Shown here one piece after another: positions 1 to 5,820 of a DNA stretch of 15,291 bases; the stretch's first letter is position 1; each line of letters starts with the position of its first letter. The position numbers and the translations under genes are program-made. The stretch spans positions 1 through 15,291 of the forward strand of contig JAUYDD010000024.1 in NCBI GenBank assembly GCA_030704765.1, read 5' to 3'. This DNA is from Nanobdellota archaeon. GTDB lineage: Archaea; Nanobdellota; Nanobdellia; Pacearchaeales; GW2011-AR1. A model generated the notes under the pieces. It ran no database searches. It saw only the letters and a program-made list of their open reading frames with translations, and was not told the origin of the DNA.

Positions 1-117
1 AAATCTGGGTTTAATACCCCGAGGCTCTGCCTCGGCAGATTTGAAACCTTCAAAATCTTCAGATTTTGAATGGCCCAGAAAAACTTCTGAAAGTTTTTCT
101 TGGAGACTGAAACTGCC
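1..117. repeat. Branched palindromic element inside the first gene
   Basis: Nested inverted repeats are visible. Bases 1-7 (AAATCTG) pair with 36-42, enclosing CCGAGG/CCTCGG (19-24 with 30-35). CGGCAG(A)TTT at 33-42 can alternatively pair with 109-117. Two strong hairpins lie inside that arm: 49-58 with 61-70 (10 bp) and 77-86 with 91-100 (10 bp, loop CTGA). A small TCGC-GAA-GCGA hairpin follows at 120-130. The stretch is richer in G+C than its surroundings. No stop codon occurs in the coding frame. Confidence 0.6.
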
Positions 118-295
118 GGTCGCGAAGCGAAAATTTATTCAATCTGGAATTGTCTGCAAAACTAGAAAAATAGGGAAGTCTGATTATTTTAAACTCAATT
201 TGGACAATCAATTTGTCAAAAATTTACTTAAGCTTGATTGGAGTTTGACTAAAAGAAATGTTCTTCCAGAAATAAAAGAAGAAGTTTCTGCTTAA
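2..295 (+). CDS. 3' part of a winged-helix protein gene, open at the left edge
   Basis: The frame is open from base 2 to the TAA at 293-295, so this is probably the 3' end of a gene that begins outside the window. A TTG at 41 is an in-frame alternative start, but it lies inside a palindrome and has no ribosome binding site. The last 50 residues (QSGIVCKTRKIGKSDYFKLN, then a short helix ending EVSA) look like the second half of an archaeal winged-helix DNA-binding domain: the wing followed by a C-terminal helix. The residues encoded by bases 2-130 are Ser/Pro/Arg/Lys-rich, unlike that fold, and coincide with consecutive hairpins. The recognition-helix region therefore seems to be replaced or interrupted by an in-frame repeat element. 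The gene may be functional with an insert or may be decaying. The family call is by sequence feel only. Confidence 0.5.
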   Translation, partial: NLGLIPRGSASADLKPSKSSDFEWPRKTSESFSWRLKLPVAKRKFIQSGIVCKTRKIGKSDYFKLNLDNQFVKNLLKLDWSLTKRNVLPEIKEEVSA

Positions 296-303
296 TATGT
301 TCG

Positions 304-359
304 AAATTGATAACTCCATAATTTATTATGGGGCGTAGCAAAGATACAGTTATCAATTT
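304..359. repeat. Nested palindrome downstream of the first gene
   Basis: A perfect 12-bp inverted repeat (304-315 with 348-359, AAATTGATAACT) encloses a 7-bp hairpin CCATAAT-TT-ATTATGG (316-331). It begins nine bases after the stop codon of the first gene and abuts the next palindromes: TTGGAT-C-ATCCAA at 359-371 and the element at 366-427. It could serve as a terminator or could be another dispersed palindromic element. No protein-coding signal is seen here. Confidence 0.6.
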
Positions 360-365
360 TGGATC

Positions 366-427
366 ATCCAAAAAACCTAAATAAACCACACCTTTTAAGG
401 TGTGGTAAAACACAGGGTTTTTTTGAT
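366..427. repeat. Palindromic element, copy A, with terminal inverted repeats
   Basis: The left end ATCCAAAAAAC (366-376) and right end GTTTTTTTGAT (417-427) are inverted repeats with one mismatch. Inside is a near-perfect hairpin ACCACACCTT-TT-AAGGTGTGGT (385-406). The same left end, at the same distance from an ACCACACC-like arm, recurs at 15151. The hairpin followed by a T tract could also end transcription of the upstream gene. Confidence 0.65.
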
Positions 428-522
428 ATTCATTAAAGCATCCAAATAAAAAGAGCACTTTTTTGATATACTATTTTCCTTAGTTTTAGCCCTATTTTGA
501 AATATTCAGTTAGGATAAATCG

Positions 523-1359
523 TCAAAACTCTTTTGTTATCTTATTCTTCAGTTCATTTGCTAGTTCTTTATCCTTGTTTATTATGACTTTTATTGAGGA
601 TTTTTTCTCTAATACTTCCTGCAATAATCCCATCTTGTTGTTTTTCTCTAGATGGGCCTTCATCTTGTTTTTCAATTCTTCTGGAATAAATATCTGGATG
701 AAATAATCCTCAAATACCAAGGTATCATTGGAATAAGATTTTTTTATTGTCTTATATTTTATTCCTAAAGATCTATAGAATTCTTTTGATTCTTTTTCTA
801 TATTAGAAGTTCCAAAGCAAGAAAAATAGAATTTATGGCCTTTTTCTAATAATCTCTTATAATAATTATATTCTGCCCTGAAATAATATAAAGGCCTCCA
901 TTCATAATTGAACTGGAAACAAACAGTCGATCCTTTTTTTTTGAAAAGCTCATTTTTCATAAAATAATAAAGATATTTTTCAGCATCAAAAATTGTCTCA
1001 AAATTCAATATAATCAAATCTTCACTTCTTTTTGAATCATTAATTCCAGACAGGTTCCTCAACCGTTCTTTTGCAAAATAATTTGTTTCTACGATGTCTG
1101 TGAAAGACTGGAGCCTTTTTATCCAATCTATGTTTATCTCGTATCTTTTATAATGTTCTTTTAATATATTGACTTTTAGAAGCTCTTTTACTGCTTTGAA
1201 GACTGATTGATAAGTAGAAGAGTATCCATAATGCTTCTTTATCTTATAATATATCTCCCTTAAAGTTAAAGGCCATTCTAAAGTAAGAATGCTAATTACA
1301 GCATCTTTTGTATTTTCTGGCCTTGAACTTATTTCAGGAATTAAAAGATTGAATGTCAT
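523..1359 (-). CDS. Winged-helix transcriptional regulator with unknown C-terminal domain
   Basis: Residues about 15-75 (a strand, then LTLREIYYKIKKHYGYSS and a second amphipathic helix ending in a wing with KRYEIN) read as a helix-turn-helix plus wing. This is similar to small archaeal transcriptional regulators. The remaining 200 residues are rich in Tyr, Phe and Lys, have no predicted membrane segment, and resemble the ligand-sensing halves of TrmB-like proteins only in general layout. It is transcribed divergently from the kinase/radical-SAM operon at 1487, sharing a 127-base spacer with repeated AAGTTTA motifs. Control of that operon and of itself is a reasonable inference. The start at 1359 leaves a TATA-like stretch (1384-1392 on the minus strand) about 25-33 bases upstream, consistent with a leaderless transcript. 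The specific family is not recognised. Confidence 0.7.
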   Translation of the reverse strand: MTFNLLIPEISSRPENTKDAVISILTLEWPLTLREIYYKIKKHYGYSSTYQSVFKAVKELLKVNILKEHYKRYEINIDWIKRLQSFTDIVETNYFAKERLRNLSGINDSKRSEDLIILNFETIFDAEKYLYYFMKNELFKKKGSTVCFQFNYEWRPLYYFRAEYNYYKRLLEKGHKFYFSCFGTSNIEKESKEFYRSLGIKYKTIKKSYSNDTLVFEDYFIQIFIPEELKNKMKAHLEKNNKMGLLQEVLEKKSSIKVIINKDKELANELKNKITKEF

Positions 1360-1373
1360 ATACTCTTTTTTAT

Positions 1374-1413
1374 AAGTTTATAGTTTATTAATACAAGTTT
1401 ATTTTATAAACTT
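1374..1413. promoter_or_regulatory. Candidate operator between divergent regulator and operon
   Basis: AAGTTTATA (1374-1382) and TATAAACTT (1405-1413) form a perfect 9-bp inverted repeat. A third AAGTTTA lies between them at 1395-1401. The sites overlap the expected promoter of the minus-strand regulator and lie upstream of the plus-strand operon start at 1487, where an operator for the 523-1359 regulator would be expected. Confidence 0.45.
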
Positions 1414-1486
1414 TTTGGTTTATTTTTTTTAAAACTTAAGGTTAATTAAATCCTTTTTTGAGATTAATTAATAAAAAGGTGGAAAA

Positions 1487-2395
1487 ATGATAGGCAAGCT
1501 ATGGAATAATTTTGGATTGTATGGTTTTGATATGAAAAAGTTTCCAAGGACCTATGGATTTTTGGAATCCCAGTCTGTAATCTCTGTTGAACAAATACCT
1601 TCTAGATGGAGAAATTCTAACTTAATATTAAAGACTTCCTGCAGTTTTCAAGCTTATGTAGTTAAAAAAATCAATGATCCTAATTCAGATGGAGAGATAG
1701 ACCGGGCTGTCTTAATGAAAAAGAGCTATCCAGAAATAACTCCTGCTATATATCTGATAGAGGGTGGTTGCTGCTATACTATGAAATTTGTTCCTGGAAT
1801 ATCTTTTTTCAATTTAAGAAAAGAAGAAAGAGTGGAAAAAATAGGATTAGCTGGAAAAAAACTTAAAGAAGCTTATACTCTAGGTGAAAAAGCAGCTAGT
1901 GTAGATATTTCTGATAAAGTAAGACAGGGATTTTTAAGATACAGAGAATCAAGAAAAGAATATTTTGAAGAACAGGAATTAAGATTAGGTGAAGAAGATT
2001 TTGAGATATTCAAGAATGTTCCTGATATTCCTAGCCATAATGACCTTAATGCTGAAAATGTCCTTTATAATGGAAGCATATCTATAATTGACCCTAGTAA
2101 TGAAGGTTATAATGATATTGCAAGGGATATTGGAAGATATTGCGCATCATGTTTTTTTAATAATTATGATTGTTTTGGAAATCAAAAAAGACAATCTCTT
2201 GAGATTGCAGAAGCATTTTTAAAAAATTTTGATAAAATAACATTAGAAAGAGCCAGTTATTACATTGGTGAATCTTTCTTGTCTTTCTTAAGATTCAAGA
2301 CAGTGACTTGTGATAAATCTGTATTAAAAAGACTTGCTACTGCTATGTTAAGAAAGCATAGTGATATAATGGAAACTTTGGAGGAACGCTTATGA
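1487..2395 (+). CDS. APH/choline-kinase-fold phosphotransferase
   Basis: The catalytic loop HNDLNAEN (H184, D186, N191) fits the HxDxxxxN signature of aminoglycoside/choline kinase-like phosphotransferases. It is followed by the metal-binding IIDPS segment (D202) and the typical GYNDIARDIG stretch. The N-terminal lobe (about 30-105) carries a Lys-containing strand (AYVVKK) and ends in the linker FVPGISF. The length of 302 residues suits the fold. The enzyme would transfer a phosphate from ATP to the hydroxyl of a small molecule; the substrate cannot be told. A good ribosome binding site (AAGGTGG, 1475-1481) sits just before the ATG. The stop overlaps the next start as ATGA, so translation is probably coupled to the radical SAM gene. 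This is the first gene of a four-gene operon divergent from a winged-helix regulator. Confidence 0.8.
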   Translation: MIGKLWNNFGLYGFDMKKFPRTYGFLESQSVISVEQIPSRWRNSNLILKTSCSFQAYVVKKINDPNSDGEIDRAVLMKKSYPEITPAIYLIEGGCCYTMKFVPGISFFNLRKEERVEKIGLAGKKLKEAYTLGEKAASVDISDKVRQGFLRYRESRKEYFEEQELRLGEEDFEIFKNVPDIPSHNDLNAENVLYNGSISIIDPSNEGYNDIARDIGRYCASCFFNNYDCFGNQKRQSLEIAEAFLKNFDKITLERASYYIGESFLSFLRFKTVTCDKSVLKRLATAMLRKHSDIMETLEERL

Positions 2396-3255
2396 ATAAT
2401 TTATATCAGTTAAAGTATGATCAAAAAAAATGGTCTGAAGATATACCATCTCCTGTAAATACCTTACAATTTTTCATTACAAATAAATGCAACTTAAGAT
2501 GCAAAGGATGTTTTTATATTCATAAACTCGGTAACCAAGAAATAAGTTTAGGAAAATATGAAGAATATATCCAAGAATATAAAGACAAAGTAAAAAAAAT
2601 AATCATTCTAGGAGGAGAACCTACATTTCATAAAAGTCTAAAAAATATGATAAAAATAAACCGAGATTTTGGACTTAAAACAACGATTTATACAAATGGT
2701 TATAATCTTGATGTTTTCAAAGGTATTCTATTTAAAGATCTGGATATAAGAATAGGTGTGTATGGATCATATTCTTCAGAAAAACCTTTGATCACTATCA
2801 AAAATACCAATATACCTGTTACCATAGTATATATGCTAAGAAGAAACAATATCCATGAACTAATGCAAACTGCTGAATTAGCTGAAAAAAAATTCAATTG
2901 TTCTGGATTTTATATCTCAAGTATCAGGGATATAGCATTATCAGGAGATTATTGGAAAGATACTGAAGATACTATTGATATGCATGATTATTATTTAATA
3001 GTGCAAAATTTTATTGATTATTATAATGGCAATATAAAAAAGATACATATAGCAACTAGAGGAGTCATTTTTACAGATATAAATAAACCAAGCATATCAA
3101 AGTGCAGATTTGGAAACATCTTTCCTGATAATGAAAAAATAATCTGTCCACTAGACATATCGAAATATATTCTTAATAAAAATCTTGAATTTGGAACAAG
3201 AGAATGCAATAAGAATGGTTGCGTATTAAATAAAATCGTACTTAAAAAATTATGA
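2392..3255 (+). CDS. Radical SAM protein with C-terminal auxiliary cysteines
   Basis: The radical SAM motif C-x3-C-x2-C is present as CNLRCKGC (C33, C37, C40), which ligates a 4Fe-4S cluster that cleaves S-adenosylmethionine. It is followed by GGEPT (74-78), which binds the SAM amino group. Near the C terminus four cysteines (C238, C252, C272, C277) appear in a CRFG..CPLD..ECNKNGC layout resembling the SPASM/Twitch auxiliary-cluster domains of peptide-modifying and aminocyclitol-oxidising enzymes. The 287-residue length fits a shortened (Twitch-like) version. The gene has a GGAGG site at 2380-2384 and overlaps both neighbours by ATGA, so it is tightly co-translated with the kinase and the HAD protein. 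The chemistry and substrate are unknown. The adjacent 84-residue protein or a phosphorylated small molecule are the obvious candidates. Confidence 0.85.
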   Translation: MNNLYQLKYDQKKWSEDIPSPVNTLQFFITNKCNLRCKGCFYIHKLGNQEISLGKYEEYIQEYKDKVKKIIILGGEPTFHKSLKNMIKINRDFGLKTTIYTNGYNLDVFKGILFKDLDIRIGVYGSYSSEKPLITIKNTNIPVTIVYMLRRNNIHELMQTAELAEKKFNCSGFYISSIRDIALSGDYWKDTEDTIDMHDYYLIVQNFIDYYNGNIKKIHIATRGVIFTDINKPSISKCRFGNIFPDNEKIICPLDISKYILNKNLEFGTRECNKNGCVLNKIVLKKL

Positions 3256-3818
3256 AACAGATAATATTTGATCTTGATGATACTTTATATAAGGATAAAA
3301 GATTGAGAGAAAAAAGAGAAAAAGCAATAATTAAATTCCTTGGAGAAAAATTTAATGAGTATAAAATATTGAAAAAAGAATTCCATACAATCGAATGTTT
3401 TGAAAAACTTGGATATTCTAGAAAAGATTTCTTTAATATAATAGATAAAGTAGAGATAAATCTTAAGAACGACCTAAAACTCCAAAAAATACTTTTAAAA
3501 TTGCATAAAAGATATAGATTGATAGTATTATCAAATGTATCAAACTATGTTGTTGAAAAAACCTTGGATAAATTAGGGATATTATTTTTAATAGATGAAT
3601 ATTATGGTGGAGATGATTTTTCTTATTCTAAACCCCATAAAGATTGTTTTTTCATGATAAGTAAAGGAGATATTGCTATTGGAAACAATTTTAAAAAAGA
3701 TATTGAGATACCTAAAATGCTTGGTGCTTTGACGATATTGATATCTAAATCCAATGAAATATTTTCTGCAGACCATATTATAAAAAGTATTTATGACATA
3801 AACAAGATAATAGGATAA
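3252..3818 (+). CDS. HAD-superfamily phosphatase-like protein
   Basis: Motif I is DLDDT (D7, D9), the nucleophile and acid/base pair. Motif II is VLSN (S94), motif III the lysine in YSKPHKD (K127), and motif IV GNNFKKD (144-150). In motif IV the usual GD pair is GN, so one metal-binding aspartate is replaced by Asn, while D150 is kept. The helical cap lies between residues 15 and 80. The length of 188 residues is that of a small HAD enzyme. Such proteins usually hydrolyse phosphomonoesters. In the same operon as a kinase, this one may remove the phosphate that the kinase adds, or act on a later intermediate. Start and stop are fixed by the ATGA overlap with the radical SAM gene and the one-base gap to the next gene. 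Confidence 0.8.
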   Translation: MKQIIFDLDDTLYKDKRLREKREKAIIKFLGEKFNEYKILKKEFHTIECFEKLGYSRKDFFNIIDKVEINLKNDLKLQKILLKLHKRYRLIVLSNVSNYVVEKTLDKLGILFLIDEYYGGDDFSYSKPHKDCFFMISKGDIAIGNNFKKDIEIPKMLGALTILISKSNEIFSADHIIKSIYDINKIIG

Positions 3819-3819
3819 A

Positions 3820-4074
3820 ATGGATAAAAAAGTTTATTTGATAGGAAAAATAGGTGATGGAATGTTTGCTGATGAGGCCTCATTTTATTCAAATGACTAT
3901 CAAGGAAGAGTTTTAAGTGGTTTTTTTGATAATTCCATGATAAAGGAAGGAAATCTAGAAGTTGAGGTCTTAAGTGATAATTCTGATCTAGCTTTGATTA
4001 GACCTGTAAATGGCAGAGAATTCTTTGATCATAGGGCTGCTACTGTAAATAAATCTCAACTCAAGTGCTTCTAA
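3820..4074 (+). CDS. Small protein ending the kinase/radical-SAM operon
   Basis: This 84-residue protein is not recognised. Its ATG comes one base after the HAD stop codon, so it is probably translationally coupled and part of the same transcript. It is acidic to neutral with alternating hydrophobic strands (KVYLIGKIG, GRVLSGFF, LEVEVLS, LALIRPV) that suggest a small beta fold. It has a single cysteine two residues before the end (KCF). No signal peptide or membrane segment is seen. Its place behind a radical SAM enzyme with auxiliary cysteines makes it a possible modification substrate or scaffold protein, but nothing in its sequence proves that. The T-rich stretch after the stop (about 4081-4089) could end the operon transcript. 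Confidence 0.65.
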   Translation: MDKKVYLIGKIGDGMFADEASFYSNDYQGRVLSGFFDNSMIKEGNLEVEVLSDNSDLALIRPVNGREFFDHRAATVNKSQLKCF

Positions 4075-4106
4075 AAAACATTTGTTTTTGACAGTAGTCA
4101 AGAACA

Positions 4107-4135
4107 TTTATATAGAACTGTAAATTAATTACAGT
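4107..4135 (+). promoter_or_regulatory. Promoter and palindromic operator of the thioredoxin operon
   Basis: A TATA box TTTATATA (4107-4114) is followed by an imperfect 19-bp palindrome ACTGTAA-ATTAA-TTACAGT (4117-4135) that covers the expected transcription start. The same CAGTA/ACAGT letters occur just upstream (4091-4095). A repressor bound here would block initiation. The small winged-helix protein encoded at the end of this operon is a natural candidate. Confidence 0.6.
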
Positions 4136-4161
4136 ACATTTAAAGAATTAGGAGTTATAAA

Positions 4162-4485
4162 ATGACTGTGATACATATAAATGAAAAGAACTTTAAAAAT
4201 GAAGCCCTAGAAGCAAAAACCCTGGTTATTATTGATTTTTGGGCACCTTGGTGCGGGCCTTGCCAGATGATGGCACCTGTTTTTGAATCTTTATCAAATA
4301 AATACAGAGGTAATTTAAAATTTGTAAAAGCAAATACTGATGAAAATTCTGAATTAGCAATAAGATTTGGAATCCAGGGAATTCCTTGCCTAGTTATACT
4401 AGATAAGGGAAAAGAAATAAACAGAATAGTTGGTTATATGCCTGAAACAATCCTAAAACAGAAAATAGATAAAATAATTAATTAA
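4162..4485 (+). CDS. trxA: Thioredoxin
   Basis: This is a complete 107-residue thioredoxin fold with the active site WCGPC (C31, C34), a buried Asp (D25 in IIDFW) and the cis-proline loop GIPC (P75). It reduces protein disulfides in the cytoplasm. The residue after the cis-proline is normally Thr; here it is Cys (C76), a third cysteine beside the active site. It is followed four bases later by a thioredoxin reductase-like gene, its expected electron donor, and then by a small regulator. An AGGAG ribosome binding site precedes the ATG. A TATA box and palindrome lie about 50 bases upstream. Confidence 0.95.
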   Translation: MTVIHINEKNFKNEALEAKTLVIIDFWAPWCGPCQMMAPVFESLSNKYRGNLKFVKANTDENSELAIRFGIQGIPCLVILDKGKEINRIVGYMPETILKQKIDKIIN

Positions 4486-4489
4486 TAAA

Positions 4490-5392
4490 ATGAAATATGA
4501 TCTTATTATTGTTGGAGGAGGCCCTGCTGGACTTACAGCTGGAATATATGCAGCCAGATATAGATTAAATACCCTGATAATATCCAAGAACATAGGCGGT
4601 CTTGCTTCAACAGCACCTAAGATATGCAATTATCCGTCACAGATGAATATCAAAGGTTTTGAACTAATGCAGAATATTACAAAACAAGTTCAAGAATTAG
4701 GTGTTGAGATAATATATGATGAAATAAAAAAAATAGAAAAGAAAAATGATGGGTTCATCGTACATTTAGAAAAGAAAAAATATAACACTAAAAAAATAAT
4801 ATATGCTGCTGGAACAGATAGACTGAGGATGAATATTCCTGGTGAAGGAAAATTTTTAGGCAGGGGTATCAGTTACTGCGCGACCTGTGATGCTGCTTTT
4901 TTCAAAAAAAAGACAGTTGCAGTAATAGGCGGTGCTGATGCTGCATTATCTTCAGCATTATTATTATCTGAATTTGCATCAAAAGTCTATATAATCTACA
5001 GACAAGACTATTTTTTCAGAGCTGAACCAGCATGGATAGAGCTTGTACAAAAACAAAAGAAAATAACCCTGATTTTCAATGAAGAAGTCCTTGAGATAAA
5101 TGGAAAAGATAAAGTCGAAAGCATTAAATTAAAATCAGGAAAAGAACTTAATGTCAATGGAATATTTGTTGAAATAGGAAGTGTGCCTCAAACCAAAATT
5201 TTAGAAGGATTAGGCATTAAGACAACTGAAAAAGGATATATAATAGTTGATAGATGCCAAAAGACAAATGTTAAAGGTCTTTTTGCTGCAGGCGATGTAA
5301 CTAACAATAGACTAAAACAAATAATAACAGCTGCTGGAGAAGGAGCATGCGCTGCTTTCTCAGCTTATGAAGAACTCAAGAAAAATAAATAA
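4490..5392 (+). CDS. trxB: Thioredoxin reductase-like FAD/disulfide oxidoreductase
   Basis: The N-terminal dinucleotide fold binds FAD (GGGPAG, 9-14). The redox-active disulfide is CATC (C130, C133), typical of low-molecular-weight thioredoxin reductases, and the C-terminal FAD motif GLFAAGDVT (263-271) is intact. The length of 300 residues is normal. The second nucleotide domain has VIGGADAA (145-152) in place of the usual GGGDSA-like loop. The NADPH 2'-phosphate motif HRRxxFRA is altered to YRQDYFFRA, losing His and one Arg and gaining a residue. NADPH specificity is therefore doubtful; NADH or another donor is possible, as for the Thermoplasma enzyme. It is co-transcribed with thioredoxin four bases upstream, its likely substrate. 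Confidence 0.9.
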   Translation: MKYDLIIVGGGPAGLTAGIYAARYRLNTLIISKNIGGLASTAPKICNYPSQMNIKGFELMQNITKQVQELGVEIIYDEIKKIEKKNDGFIVHLEKKKYNTKKIIYAAGTDRLRMNIPGEGKFLGRGISYCATCDAAFFKKKTVAVIGGADAALSSALLLSEFASKVYIIYRQDYFFRAEPAWIELVQKQKKITLIFNEEVLEINGKDKVESIKLKSGKELNVNGIFVEIGSVPQTKILEGLGIKTTEKGYIIVDRCQKTNVKGLFAAGDVTNNRLKQIITAAGEGACAAFSAYEELKKNK

Positions 5393-5404
5393 CCAGAAAA
5401 TAAT

Positions 5405-5749
5405 ATGATAGATTTTGCATGCAAAAAATTTGAATTATATGAAATTATCAAATGCGGTTTTGGACTCACAAAATCTGATTTTCATGTAATGGAATTTTTA
5501 ATGAAACATAGGGAAAGATATAATAGCCAAGGTATAGCAAAAGCATTGAAACTAGACCTATCAACAGCACAAAGGGCCTTGAAGAAACTTAATGAAAAAA
5601 ATATAGTTGTAAGATCTCAATTGAATCTAGCTAATGGCGGTTATGTGTATAATTATAAAATCAATGATAAAACTATGATAAAAAAGATGATGATAGATAT
5701 AATACATAGATGGATAAAGAAATTTGAAGAAGAACTGGATAAATGGTGA
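5405..5749 (+). CDS. Small winged-helix regulator of the thioredoxin operon
   Basis: The middle of this 114-residue protein reads as a MarR/TrmB-like winged helix: LTKSDFHVMEFLMKH, then the helix-turn-helix NSQGIAKALKLDLSTAQRAL, then a wing (NIVVRSQLNLANGGYVYNYK). A C-terminal amphipathic helix (MIKKMMIDIIHRWIKKFEEE) may dimerise. Two cysteines near the N terminus (C6 and C17, ahead of the helix-turn-helix) could sense redox state; conserved Cys residues at this place occur in several small archaeal regulators. It lies 12 bases after the reductase gene, so it is probably co-transcribed and may autoregulate the operon through the palindrome at 4117-4135. That functional link is inference. Confidence 0.75.
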   Translation: MIDFACKKFELYEIIKCGFGLTKSDFHVMEFLMKHRERYNSQGIAKALKLDLSTAQRALKKLNEKNIVVRSQLNLANGGYVYNYKINDKTMIKKMMIDIIHRWIKKFEEELDKW

Positions 5750-5775
5750 AATGAAATTAATTCTTATCAATTACC

Positions 5776-5803
5776 CTATTAGATTATTATTCTTATCTAA
5801 TAG
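5776..5803. terminator. Hairpin between the thioredoxin operon and cca
   Basis: CTATTAGAT (5776-5784) and ATCTAATAG (5795-5803) form a perfect 9-bp stem with a 10-base loop, starting 27 bases after the regulator stop codon. It is either a terminator or an operator near the cca promoter, because cca starts only 18 bases later and has no ribosome binding site. Confidence 0.4.
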
Positions 5804-5820
5804 AGAGTAGTCTTTAAATA

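Noticed and set aside
366..427. Reading the palindromic elements simply as transcription terminators.
   Set aside because: The hairpin plus T tract fits copies in spacers, but a copy with the same ends lies inside the open reading frame of cca, so termination cannot be the whole explanation.
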